The translations under genes and the position numbers were made by a program. Under the pieces are notes generated by a model, which saw only the letters and a list, made by a program, of their open reading frames with translations, ran no database searches and was not told the origin of the DNA. This document shows positions 33,865 through 42,204 of a stretch of DNA of 64,000 nucleotides, one piece after another (position 1 is the first letter of the stretch; each line of letters begins with the position of its first letter). The DNA is from RGIG4790 sp964437615 (lineage in GTDB: Bacteria; Bacillota; Clostridia; Christensenellales; UBA1242). The stretch is taken from positions 1 through 64,000 of the forward strand of contig CAYTHL010000001.1 of assembly GCA_964437615.1 (NCBI GenBank). The letters run 5' to 3'.

Positions 33865-35976
33865 ATGGCTAAAACAAAACCAATATCAATGCCAAAAACT
33901 AACAAAATGGGCAGCGTGCCAATGAGCAAACTCATCTGGCAAATGGGCTTGCCAATGATAGTTTCTATGGTGCTGCAATCTATATATAATATTGTAGATA
34001 CCATTTTTGTAATCAACATGGGACCTGACGGGGTAGCAGGCAACGCCGCAATTACCTGTGCCTTTCCTATTCAACTTCTAATTATCGCCCTTGGCGTAGG
34101 CACTGGTGTGGGCATCAACGCACTGCTTAGCAAAAAACTTGGCGAAAAGGACAAAGACGGCGTTAGCCGCGTAGCCGGCAATGGCATATTTTTGGGGCTT
34201 TGCATGTACATTATCTTTCTAATATTTGGACTTTTGGGCGCAAAATGGTTTATCGGCATGCAGTCGGCAGATAGCCAAGTTATAAACATGGGTACGCAGT
34301 ATCTAACCATTTGCTGCACGCTATCTTTTGGAGCCATTGGCTACACCGTGTACGAAAGATTTTTGCAAGCAACTGGCAAGACCATGCTTTCTACAATTTC
34401 GCAAATTGCGGGTGCCGCAACCAACATCTTGCTAGACTGGGTGTTTATTTATCCATGCAATATGGGCGTAGCCGGCGCAGCGTGGGCTACCATTATTGGT
34501 CAAATTGTGTCACTGCTTATGGCCATGATTTTTCACTATACTTTAAACAAAGAAATTAGTGGCAGACTAAAATACATTGCACCAAAATGGGATGTTATTA
34601 AAGGCATATTTAAAATTGGAATCTCGGCTGCAATTATGCAAGGGCTTTTGGCTGTAATGATGTTTGGCATGAACCTAATATTAAAGTACTCAGCGCTGCT
34701 ATTTAACAGCTTTGGAATTTACTACAAAATTATGCAGCTTGCCTTGTTTGCCGCATTTGGCATATCCAATACAATAATCTCTGTGCTGTCGTTTAACTAC
34801 GGCATGCAAAACAAAGAACGCTCTAAAAAATGCATATTTTGGGGCATTGTCGACTCGCTTATAGTGTCGGTTGTAATAATAGTGCTGTTTCAGTGCTTGG
34901 CGTCGCCGCTTGCCCAGTTGTTTGGCATGGCAAGCACCGCCGACGCTGCAGTTTCGGCAGATGAAATACAGAAAGTTGTTGTAATTGCACTAAGAATATC
35001 TAGTATAAGTTACATATTTATGGCGGCAAGCGTGGCAATTCAAGGCGTGCTGCAAGCATTTAGATATTCTTGGCTGCCGCTAATTATTTCGCTGCTAAGG
35101 TTGTGCGTGCTTGTGCTGCCAATTGCATATTTGTTTACCAAAACTAGCAACCCAACCAACAACTTGTGGTGGACATTCTTGATAGTTGAAGCAATTACTG
35201 CCGCTGTATCCTTTGCATTTTTAAGGTACGCTTACAAGCGCAAAGTTTCAACAATGTCTGCAGCCGCAATTTGCGCAGGTAAGGGCTTAATTGTAACGCT
35301 TTCTCGTCAGCACGGCAGCAATGGTAAGCAAATAGGCAAACTTGTGGCAGAAAAATTAGGCCTAAGCTTTTACGATAAAGAAATCTTGGCGCAAGTTGCC
35401 AAAGATACTGGTCTAGCCGAAGAACATCTTAAAGATGTGGCAGACAAAGTTACTGGGTTTAACTCACTGTATCTCTCTACTGCCACAAACCAACAAGCAA
35501 TTATTGCCCAAGCCAAAGTTATTAGGCAAATTGCCGAGCAAGGCAACTGCCTAATTGTAGGCCGCGGCGCAGATTATATTTTAAAGGACTATCCAAATGT
35601 AATAAATGTATTTGTTTATGCCAGCCAAGATTACCGCGTGCAAACTCTAAACAAACTTTACGGCGATGACGAGGCCTCCGCAATTAAGCAAATTAAAAGG
35701 GCAGATACCGCACGCAGCGTCTACTACAACTTTATTTCGGGTAGCACTTGGGGAAAAGAGAGCAACTATCATCTATTTATAGACGGCAGCAATGGTGCCG
35801 AGGCCACCGCCGACGCCATTGTAGAGTTTATAACTGCCGAAACTCAACAAAAACCTGCGGGTACTCAGGCCGATTCACAGCCAACCGACCAACAAGCCCA
35901 ACACCAGTTAGCCAAGCTTGCACAAACCGTAGACCCCAAACTAGCCGTCGAACACACCGGTGATGACCACAAATAA
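33865..35976 (+). CDS. MATE family transporter fused to a cytidylate-kinase-like domain (second copy)
   Basis: A 703-residue protein with the same layout as the gene at 13962. A MATE domain of about twelve helices covers about 15-460 (PMSKLIWQMGLPMIVSMVLQSIYNIVDTIFV). A cytosolic Cytidylate_kin2-like domain covers about 473-670 (IVTLSRQHGSNGKQIG, CLIVGRGADYILKD, STWGKESNYHLFID). A Gln, Thr and Pro-rich tail of about 30 residues is unique to this copy. The glycine-rich loop reads SRQHGSNGKQ instead of GREFGSGGK. I chose the ATG at 33865 (AAGGAGA SD); a frame from 33787 runs through the leader hairpin and is not credible. The gene is more GC-rich in third positions than its counterpart. Confidence 0.9.
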   Translation: MAKTKPISMPKTNKMGSVPMSKLIWQMGLPMIVSMVLQSIYNIVDTIFVINMGPDGVAGNAAITCAFPIQLLIIALGVGTGVGINALLSKKLGEKDKDGVSRVAGNGIFLGLCMYIIFLIFGLLGAKWFIGMQSADSQVINMGTQYLTICCTLSFGAIGYTVYERFLQATGKTMLSTISQIAGAATNILLDWVFIYPCNMGVAGAAWATIIGQIVSLLMAMIFHYTLNKEISGRLKYIAPKWDVIKGIFKIGISAAIMQGLLAVMMFGMNLILKYSALLFNSFGIYYKIMQLALFAAFGISNTIISVLSFNYGMQNKERSKKCIFWGIVDSLIVSVVIIVLFQCLASPLAQLFGMASTADAAVSADEIQKVVVIALRISSISYIFMAASVAIQGVLQAFRYSWLPLIISLLRLCVLVLPIAYLFTKTSNPTNNLWWTFLIVEAITAAVSFAFLRYAYKRKVSTMSAAAICAGKGLIVTLSRQHGSNGKQIGKLVAEKLGLSFYDKEILAQVAKDTGLAEEHLKDVADKVTGFNSLYLSTATNQQAIIAQAKVIRQIAEQGNCLIVGRGADYILKDYPNVINVFVYASQDYRVQTLNKLYGDDEASAIKQIKRADTARSVYYNFISGSTWGKESNYHLFIDGSNGAEATADAIVEFITAETQQKPAGTQADSQPTDQQAQHQLAKLAQTVDPKLAVEHTGDDHK

Positions 35977-36000
35977 TGTAGATAAAAATAGCTATTTAAA

Positions 36001-36031
36001 AAATTACTCCCTATTAGGGAGTAATTTTTTT
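36001..36031 (+). terminator. terminator after the second MATE-kinase gene
   Basis: AAATTACTCCC pairs with GGGAGTAATTT around TATTA, followed by a T-run. Confidence 0.9.
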
Positions 36032-36199
36032 GTAGTGCCTTAATTTTACCATATTGCTGTAACTTCAATAACTACTAACTAAAAGGTAGCGCTTTAAAAA
36101 ACCTACCTTTTAAACCTAATTTAACTTACTATATAATTTGTTGCAACATAAAACAAATTTATTTACAACAAAAAATTACAAAAATTTTTAGAATAGGTC

Positions 36200-36228
36200 T
36201 TGAAAACCTAATAGTTGTGTGTTACAAT
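36200..36228 (+). promoter_or_regulatory. promoter of the gene at 36249
   Basis: TTGAAA (36200-36205), a 17-nt spacer and TACAAT (36223-36228). The expected transcription start is about 14 nt before the ATG, with GAGAGGG as SD. Confidence 0.7.
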
Positions 36229-36248
36229 GCCTATAGAGAGGGAAAACC

Positions 36249-37424
36249 ATGGCAGACGAAAAGAAACCCAAACCAGACAAACAAAATTTATCCGCCACAA
36301 GCGCAAAAGAACAATCTAAAGTGATTCCAATTAGGCTGCCTAGCAACTTGGACGCTAAAAGCAAACAAACCAAACTTGGCCGCAAATGCAGTGTTGTAGA
36401 CACCGATTATTCTTCTAGTAGAGAGGTTCTTTCGCATCTAAACCATATGCTTTTGCTGCGAGATTCAAATGCCTATGCAATGATTACAGATTACGGCAGC
36501 TATAAGGGCGAGTACAAAGGAGTACCATTTAAACTATTTCATAAGCCGAATAAAAGTTGCATTTTACAAATTGGCTTTATGCCATATTTTAAAGAGGATT
36601 TTGATTTAACAAACGAACTTGTTAGGGCAATAACTCCGCTTATGTTTAAGCCAAACCCAAATAGCAAGGCAGATTTTGCTGCTGCTGCGCCACTTTTGTA
36701 TGTAGAAATAGACGAACATCCAACTTATGATGACGATGACCAATATTCAGTTGCCTACATTTGGGATATCTATAACCCAGAGTGCACAGTTAGGGAATAC
36801 TGCTTTAAGTATATTAACAGCCTAGACGATGTATTAAATGTCAAAATTTTGCAACCATTTTACAATAATAAAGATTATTTTAACGATTATAACTATTTGT
36901 ACGGCATGGTGGAGTTTTACTTTTCTCCCGAGTTTGTAAATTATGCTCAAACAAACATGACTCAATCTGAACTGTTTTGGCATATAATAAGATTTTCAGA
37001 GTGGAAAGAGCAAGTTGACGAAATTGCTAACAAATATAGGCTAATTTGGTCGGATAGTGCAGACGCAGTTACAGCCGAAAATACTCAAAATATGATAAAT
37101 CACTGCTTGGCATGGCTTTGGCAGCAAACAGAAAAATTTGGTATGAACTGCCACTACCCAGAAATTAACAAAATACCTAGTCTAACAAAAAGCCAACGGC
37201 AATGGTACAAAAGTATGAATGATTTGGCAGTTAAACAACTTACTAGGCTTGGTAAAGGTGTTGGGCTAGATTATGCTAACCTAGACGGCGAAAACAATAA
37301 ACTTGTGCGCAATGGTAAACCTGCTGCAAACCTAACGGCGCAAGAAAAGCAAATAAAGACCTTTAAACAATTTTTAGACTACATGGAACAAGCCCGTTTA
37401 GAAGCTCAATTTAGTAAAGAATAA
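36249..37424 (+). CDS. hypothetical protein, 391 aa
   Basis: I do not recognise a family. The first 45 residues are polar, Lys-rich and probably disordered. The body (about 55-330) is a mixed alpha/beta domain rich in aromatic residues (YGSYKGEYKGVPFKLFH, FYNNKDYFNDYNYLYGMVEFYF), with a conspicuous acidic run YDDDDQYS. The C-terminal 60 residues are helical and basic. There is no signal peptide, so it is cytoplasmic. It has its own promoter and a terminator (37450), and so is a single-gene unit. Confidence 0.7.
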   Translation: MADEKKPKPDKQNLSATSAKEQSKVIPIRLPSNLDAKSKQTKLGRKCSVVDTDYSSSREVLSHLNHMLLLRDSNAYAMITDYGSYKGEYKGVPFKLFHKPNKSCILQIGFMPYFKEDFDLTNELVRAITPLMFKPNPNSKADFAAAAPLLYVEIDEHPTYDDDDQYSVAYIWDIYNPECTVREYCFKYINSLDDVLNVKILQPFYNNKDYFNDYNYLYGMVEFYFSPEFVNYAQTNMTQSELFWHIIRFSEWKEQVDEIANKYRLIWSDSADAVTAENTQNMINHCLAWLWQQTEKFGMNCHYPEINKIPSLTKSQRQWYKSMNDLAVKQLTRLGKGVGLDYANLDGENNKLVRNGKPAANLTAQEKQIKTFKQFLDYMEQARLEAQFSKE

Positions 37425-37449
37425 ATGGCACCGCAAAAAATAACTATTG

Positions 37450-37472
37450 GCCCATGACGACATGGGCTTTTA
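37450..37472 (+). terminator. terminator after the gene at 36249
   Basis: GCCCATG pairs with CATGGGC around ACGA, followed by TTTTAT. Confidence 0.8.
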
Positions 37473-37598
37473 TGTTACATAAACTAATACTTATACTTAC
37501 ATTGCGCATCTGCAAAGCTTAATTAACGTAGTTATAATTTTTGTTTAGCATATTGCAAAATTTATCCACATACCTTTTTAGGGTAGGGAGATTTTGCA

Positions 37599-39113
37599 AT
37601 GAAACTAAACAAACTGCATAAAAGTCTGCTAATTATTGGCAGCGTGCTTGTTGCTGTGGTGCTTGCCGGGGTGGCCATTGGTTGCGCCTTTACAAATCCG
37701 GTTGCAAAAGCCAGCAAAAAGCTGACAAACTACACAATATCGGCAAGCCTTTCGGAAGACTATATTTTGTCTGGCACAGAAACTGTCGATTACATTAACG
37801 ACACTGGCACAAATCTAAACCAAATCTGCCTACATTTGTATCCGCGCGCCTTTAGAGAAGACGCCACTATTAAGCCCTATACCAGTCTAAACGAGGCAAG
37901 TTGTTTTCCTAACGGAATTAGTTATGGTACGCTTACGGTAAGCACGGTAGAGGTAAATGGTCAAAGCGCCAACTTTATTTACGCCGGCGAAGATACCGAC
38001 ATTTTGCAAATTAATTTGCCAAGCAGTTTAAAGGACGGCAAGCGCATAACTTTAGACATTATTTTTGAAGTTATTCTGCCCGAAAGTACTCACAGACTTG
38101 GCTACTACAAAGGCACTATCAACCTTGGCAACTGGTATCCAATAGTATGCGCATTTAGCGGCGGAAAGTTTGATACTTCGCCATACTATTCTACCGGCGA
38201 CCCCTTTTTTAGCACATGTTCTAACTATAAAGTAACCATTAATTATTCGTCTAACTTTGATTGCTATGCCACGGGCAACAAAATTAGCCAATCTAGCAAC
38301 TCGTCAGCACAAAACACAGCCTCATTTAGTGCCAAAGCTGTAAGAGATTTTGCAATAGTGCTTTCTAGCAATGCCGAAGCCAAAACAATAAAGGCGTCGG
38401 ATGTATCTGTTACCTATGTAGGGTATCAAGGGGACGCCAATTTGTCGCAATGCACCAAAACGGCAGCGGCAGCAGTAGAATATTTTTCAAATTTGTTTGG
38501 CAACTACCCTTATGATGGCTTAATAGTTATAAAATCTGCTTTTTTGCATGGGGGTATGGAGTATCCAAACATTGTTATAATTGCCGACTCCATAGACGAC
38601 GAAGAAGAAATTAGCAAAGTTATTGTCCACGAGATTGCACACCAGTGGTGGTACGGGCTAGTGGGCAACAATCAAGTTGCCGACGCTTGGCTAGACGAGA
38701 GTTTGGCAGAGTATAGTACCTGTCTGTTTTTTGAGGACAACCCAAGCTATGGCATAGATTACGACGACCTTATTGGCGACGCCATAGGTGGATATTTAAT
38801 CTATGTGGACATAATTAGCAGCCTTTCTGGAGTGGTAAACACGGCAATGAACTTGCCAGTTAGCGAGTATTTAAACGAGTACGAGTATACCTATATGGTA
38901 TATGTAAAAGGCATAATTATGTTTGATTGTTTGCGCCAAGCTGTTGGCAAAAATAAACTTATAAAAGGGCTAAAAAATTATTGCAGCAAATATATGTTTA
39001 AGGTTGCTACCGCCACAGATTTTATAGACATTTTAAAAAAGTATTGTCATAAAGATTTAGATAACTTTTTTGACGGCTGGCTTAACGGCAGCAGTGTGGT
39101 TGGTCAAATTTAA
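37599..39113 (+). CDS. M1 family zinc aminopeptidase, membrane-anchored
   Basis: A 504-residue secreted gluzincin peptidase. An N-terminal hydrophobic segment (about 10-31, ending in IGCA) is a signal anchor or weak lipobox. A beta-rich N-terminal domain of about 220 residues is followed by the thermolysin-like catalytic domain. It carries the exopeptidase motif in GGMEYPN, the zinc motif HEIAHQWW (about residue 344), and the third ligand in WLDESLAEY 18 residues on. The large C-terminal helical domain of classical M1 enzymes is absent, which is normal for the roughly 500-residue bacterial subgroup. The start is supported by GGGAG. It would trim peptides outside the cell. Confidence 0.92.
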   Translation: MKLNKLHKSLLIIGSVLVAVVLAGVAIGCAFTNPVAKASKKLTNYTISASLSEDYILSGTETVDYINDTGTNLNQICLHLYPRAFREDATIKPYTSLNEASCFPNGISYGTLTVSTVEVNGQSANFIYAGEDTDILQINLPSSLKDGKRITLDIIFEVILPESTHRLGYYKGTINLGNWYPIVCAFSGGKFDTSPYYSTGDPFFSTCSNYKVTINYSSNFDCYATGNKISQSSNSSAQNTASFSAKAVRDFAIVLSSNAEAKTIKASDVSVTYVGYQGDANLSQCTKTAAAAVEYFSNLFGNYPYDGLIVIKSAFLHGGMEYPNIVIIADSIDDEEEISKVIVHEIAHQWWYGLVGNNQVADAWLDESLAEYSTCLFFEDNPSYGIDYDDLIGDAIGGYLIYVDIISSLSGVVNTAMNLPVSEYLNEYEYTYMVYVKGIIMFDCLRQAVGKNKLIKGLKNYCSKYMFKVATATDFIDILKKYCHKDLDNFFDGWLNGSSVVGQI

Positions 39114-39197
39114 GTCGAAGATTTTTAAAAATAGTAAATATAAATAAATATTGCTCAACCCTTTGCTTTTCTGTTTATATTGTGCTAAACTTGTTGC

Positions 39198-39983
39198 ATG
39201 AAAGTTACTAACTTGTGTTCTGGAAGCAAAGGGAATTGCACATTAATTTCTGCCGAAAATACTGCAATTCTTGTTGATATTGGGCTTAGTTACAAGCGGC
39301 TTACCGAACTATTAAACCAATATAATATGTCTTGCGACAAAATAGACGCCTTGCTTTTAACTCACGAGCATATAGACCATGTCAGCGGAATAGCCGTATT
39401 TGCCAAGCGGCACCCAAACATCCACATTTTTGTCTACAACATGGTGTGGAAAAAGCTAATCATAAAATATCCCGAGCTTGCAAGTTTGGTAAACATACAT
39501 AACTTTATTTACAGAACGCCGTTTAGTGTTGGAGATTTTACAGTTTTTGCCATAGAAAACATGCACGACAGCGTATCTTGTGCCACCTTTATAATTAGCG
39601 CGGGCGGCGGAAAACTTGGCATCGCCACCGATTTAGGCATTATTACCGATTACCATATAAGTATGTTATCTACTTGCAAGGCTGTATTTTTGGAGTGTAA
39701 CCACGACGACAAAATGCTAACCAAATGCGGTTATGCACGCATGCAGCAAGAGAGAATTGGCGGCGAGTTTGGGCATCTTTCCAACGAGCAGTGCGCAAGG
39801 GCGGCAATTAAGCTAGTAAACGCAAAAACCAAGGTTGTGGTGCTTAGTCATATTTCGTCGCGTAGCAATCTGCCAGAACTAGCCTATGGATGCGTGGCAA
39901 ACGCCTTTGCAGCAGCAGGTGTAGAGGGAACAATTTTGCTTGCCTATCAAGATAGGCCATCAAAAACAATAACTATTATTTAG
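39198..39983 (+). CDS. MBL-fold metallo-hydrolase, WalJ/YycJ-like
   Basis: A 261-residue cytoplasmic metallo-beta-lactamase-fold enzyme. The N-terminus CSGSKGNCTLIS is characteristic of the WalJ (YycJ/VicX) group, and the metal motif is LTHEHIDHVSG. Further metal ligands are in IATDLG and the late VLSHIS. WalJ proteins are linked to cell-wall control and DNA repair; the precise substrate is uncertain. The gene has no SD. A TAAACT -10 at 39186-39191 with TTGCTT 17 nt upstream ends 6 nt before the ATG, so the mRNA may be leaderless. In B. subtilis the gene sits with walRK; here it does not. Confidence 0.88.
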   Translation: MKVTNLCSGSKGNCTLISAENTAILVDIGLSYKRLTELLNQYNMSCDKIDALLLTHEHIDHVSGIAVFAKRHPNIHIFVYNMVWKKLIIKYPELASLVNIHNFIYRTPFSVGDFTVFAIENMHDSVSCATFIISAGGGKLGIATDLGIITDYHISMLSTCKAVFLECNHDDKMLTKCGYARMQQERIGGEFGHLSNEQCARAAIKLVNAKTKVVVLSHISSRSNLPELAYGCVANAFAAAGVEGTILLAYQDRPSKTITII

Positions 39984-40040
39984 CATTTGGCGGCACATAA
40001 TATAGCAAAACTTTAAATAAACTAACTATTGGAGAGTTGT

Positions 40041-41168
40041 ATGATAGAAGAAAAATCTAAACAATTAGACATAGTAGACGGCGGACTAGCTTGCCTAATT
40101 TTTGTTGTGCTTAACTATTTATTTTACCTAATGCTTTACTCATTGCCAGCGGGCGCGCTGCAAAATAACGCCATATACACACTTTTGTCTGTTTTGTTAG
40201 AGGCGCTGTTTTTTGTGGCATCTGTAATTACACTAAAATTGCGCGGCAAAAGCCTAATAACCTCAATAAATCTAAACAAAAAGGTTAGGGGTAATCAGAT
40301 TGGCTGGAGCTTTTTAATTTCAGTAATTTGCCTAATTTTGTTTACAAGCCTAACAAACGCCTTTATGGCAAGCCTAGAAAACTGGGGATACACAAGCGTT
40401 CTTAGCGATACAAGCATAACTAGTTTTGGCGAAGTGTTGCTTAGCACAATAACGGTATGCGCAATTCCGGCTTTTTGCGAAGAGATTATGTTTAGAGGGG
40501 TGGTTTTAAACAGCCTAAAAGACTTAGGTAAGTGGCCAGCAATAATTATTAGTGCCTTTTGCTTTATGATTATGCACGGCAACCCCGACCAAACTGTGCA
40601 TCAGTTTATTTTGGGGCTAGTTTTGGGCTATGTATGTATAACAACAGGCAATTTGTGGATAAGTATGCTAATTCACTTTTTCAACAACTTTATAGCCATT
40701 GTGCTAAGCTATGCACTAAGCCTATATTCTGCAGGGGTGGCTGCAAACACTGCAGCCGATGTCGCCGAGGTGGTGGACGCAACAGCCACATACAGTTGGG
40801 GAGAAATTGCCGGCACTTTTGTTTACGGTCTTATTACCGCCGCCCTTGGTGGATATCTAGTTTATTTAATTGTTAAAAAGATAAACGCAAAAAGTAACAA
40901 ACAAAATTTAGCCCAAACTAGTAACGAGCAAACTGAGCAAACCGCCCAAGAAGTAGGCGTGGCAGAAATTGCAAGCACAGAAACGCAAGCCGATGATAAT
41001 CAAGTTGCCAGCAGCCAACCCAATAGCGATATTATCGCCCAGCCAACTGGAAAAGCAAAAAAATATAATGGTTGGCAAATTGCTATAACTTGCCTAGGTT
41101 ACACAGTATTTTTTGTATACTTTATCCGAGAGTGGATACTCTATTTGCTTGCCGGGCTAGGGCTGTAA
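40041..41168 (+). CDS. CPBP family intramembrane glutamic endopeptidase
   Basis: A polytopic membrane protease of the CPBP/Abi (CAAX-like) family, 375 residues, with about eight helices. The catalytic motifs are visible: EEIMFRGVVL (EExxxR), FCFMIMHGNP (FxxxH) and LIHFFNN (HxxxN). Between the catalytic core and the last helix lies a cytoplasmic region of about 80 residues rich in Gln, Thr and Ala. Bacterial members have roles in bacteriocin self-immunity and peptide processing; none is evident here. The ATG at 40041 has a GGAGAG SD; a TTG at 40029 would precede the SD. A terminator follows at 41188. Confidence 0.9.
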   Translation: MIEEKSKQLDIVDGGLACLIFVVLNYLFYLMLYSLPAGALQNNAIYTLLSVLLEALFFVASVITLKLRGKSLITSINLNKKVRGNQIGWSFLISVICLILFTSLTNAFMASLENWGYTSVLSDTSITSFGEVLLSTITVCAIPAFCEEIMFRGVVLNSLKDLGKWPAIIISAFCFMIMHGNPDQTVHQFILGLVLGYVCITTGNLWISMLIHFFNNFIAIVLSYALSLYSAGVAANTAADVAEVVDATATYSWGEIAGTFVYGLITAALGGYLVYLIVKKINAKSNKQNLAQTSNEQTEQTAQEVGVAEIASTETQADDNQVASSQPNSDIIAQPTGKAKKYNGWQIAITCLGYTVFFVYFIREWILYLLAGLGL

Positions 41169-41187
41169 AATAAACTTAAAAACATGC

Positions 41188-41225
41188 AAAAATCCTTAAA
41201 ATGTAACAGATTTTAAGGATTTTTT
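41188..41225 (+). terminator. terminator after the CPBP gene
   Basis: AAATCCTTAAAAT pairs perfectly with ATTTTAAGGATTT around GTAACAG, followed by a T-run. The -10 TATAAT of the next gene begins two bases after the T-run. Confidence 0.92.
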
Positions 41226-41237
41226 CTATAATATACC

Positions 41238-42104
41238 ATGGATTATTTAAGTTTGTGCAATTTTTTGCAGCAAGCGCAAAAGCAACAGTGCAAAGTGTTT
41301 AGCATAGGAAAATCTGTTTTAGGTAAGCAGTTATGGGCGGTTAGTATAAGTAAAAGTAAAAGTAGTCCGTGGGCGCTTGTTGTGGCGGGCATGCACGCAC
41401 GTGAGCATCTTTCTACCGACCTTGTCTGCTTGCAGATAAGCGACATTTTGTCCAAAAAATACAAGTCAAATGTAAATATATGCTTTGTGCCGCTAATTAA
41501 TCCCGACGGCGCCGACTTATGCCTGCATGGGGCAGACGGCTTGCCGCCCAAAGAGGCGCAAAAGCTTATAAATATTAATGGTGGCAAAAATTTTAGCCTA
41601 TACAAAGCAAATGCTCGTGGGGTAGACCTAAACAACAATTTTGCCGCCAACTGGAAGCAGCATTATGGTGACAAACGCAATCCTTGCAGCTGTGGGTTTT
41701 ACGGCTATAAGCCGCTAAGCGAGCCAGAAAGTTTAGCTTTGGCTAACTTTACAAAGTCAATTAATCCGTTTATTACAATTAGCTATCACTTAAAGGGCGA
41801 AGAAATTTATTTTGACTTTTTTCAGCCAGCCAGCACCTACTGCCGAGATAAACGCATTGCACAAATTTTTGCAAAAAGCACCAAATACAAAATTGTCAGC
41901 ACCCAAGGCGTAAGCAGCGGCGGATACAAGGATTGGTGCGTGCAAAAACTGGGCATTTCCGCCCTAACAATAGAGCTTGGCGCCGACAGATTTACTCACC
42001 CTGTGCCGCATTTTTGCATAGACCAAATTTATCAAAAAAACAAATATTTAGTAGATTGTCTAAACCGAGCCTACAAAATTTACCTAAGCAAACCAACAAA
42101 TTAG
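41238..42104 (+). CDS. M14 family zinc carboxypeptidase
   Basis: A 288-residue enzyme of the metallocarboxypeptidase fold. Zinc ligands are in MHAREHLS (H and E) and SYHLKGEE (second His). The catalytic Glu is in ALTIELG near residue 250. The substrate-binding motif reads ARGVDLNNNF where classical carboxypeptidases have NR, so the arginine that grips a C-terminal carboxylate is replaced by Asn. This is common in peptidoglycan peptidases of the gamma-D-glutamyl-diaminopimelate type, but no signal peptide is present, so it may recycle murein peptides in the cytoplasm. No SD is present; TATAAT at 41227-41232 ends 5 nt before the ATG. Confidence 0.88.
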   Translation: MDYLSLCNFLQQAQKQQCKVFSIGKSVLGKQLWAVSISKSKSSPWALVVAGMHAREHLSTDLVCLQISDILSKKYKSNVNICFVPLINPDGADLCLHGADGLPPKEAQKLININGGKNFSLYKANARGVDLNNNFAANWKQHYGDKRNPCSCGFYGYKPLSEPESLALANFTKSINPFITISYHLKGEEIYFDFFQPASTYCRDKRIAQIFAKSTKYKIVSTQGVSSGGYKDWCVQKLGISALTIELGADRFTHPVPHFCIDQIYQKNKYLVDCLNRAYKIYLSKPTN

Positions 42105-42204
42105 CTAGCAAAATGGGGTGAACCCCAAAAGTTGGACAAAAATTTACATTATAAAAACTGGGAAAACTATTTTATTTTTTGGTGCGCTGTGGTATAATTT
42201 TTAT

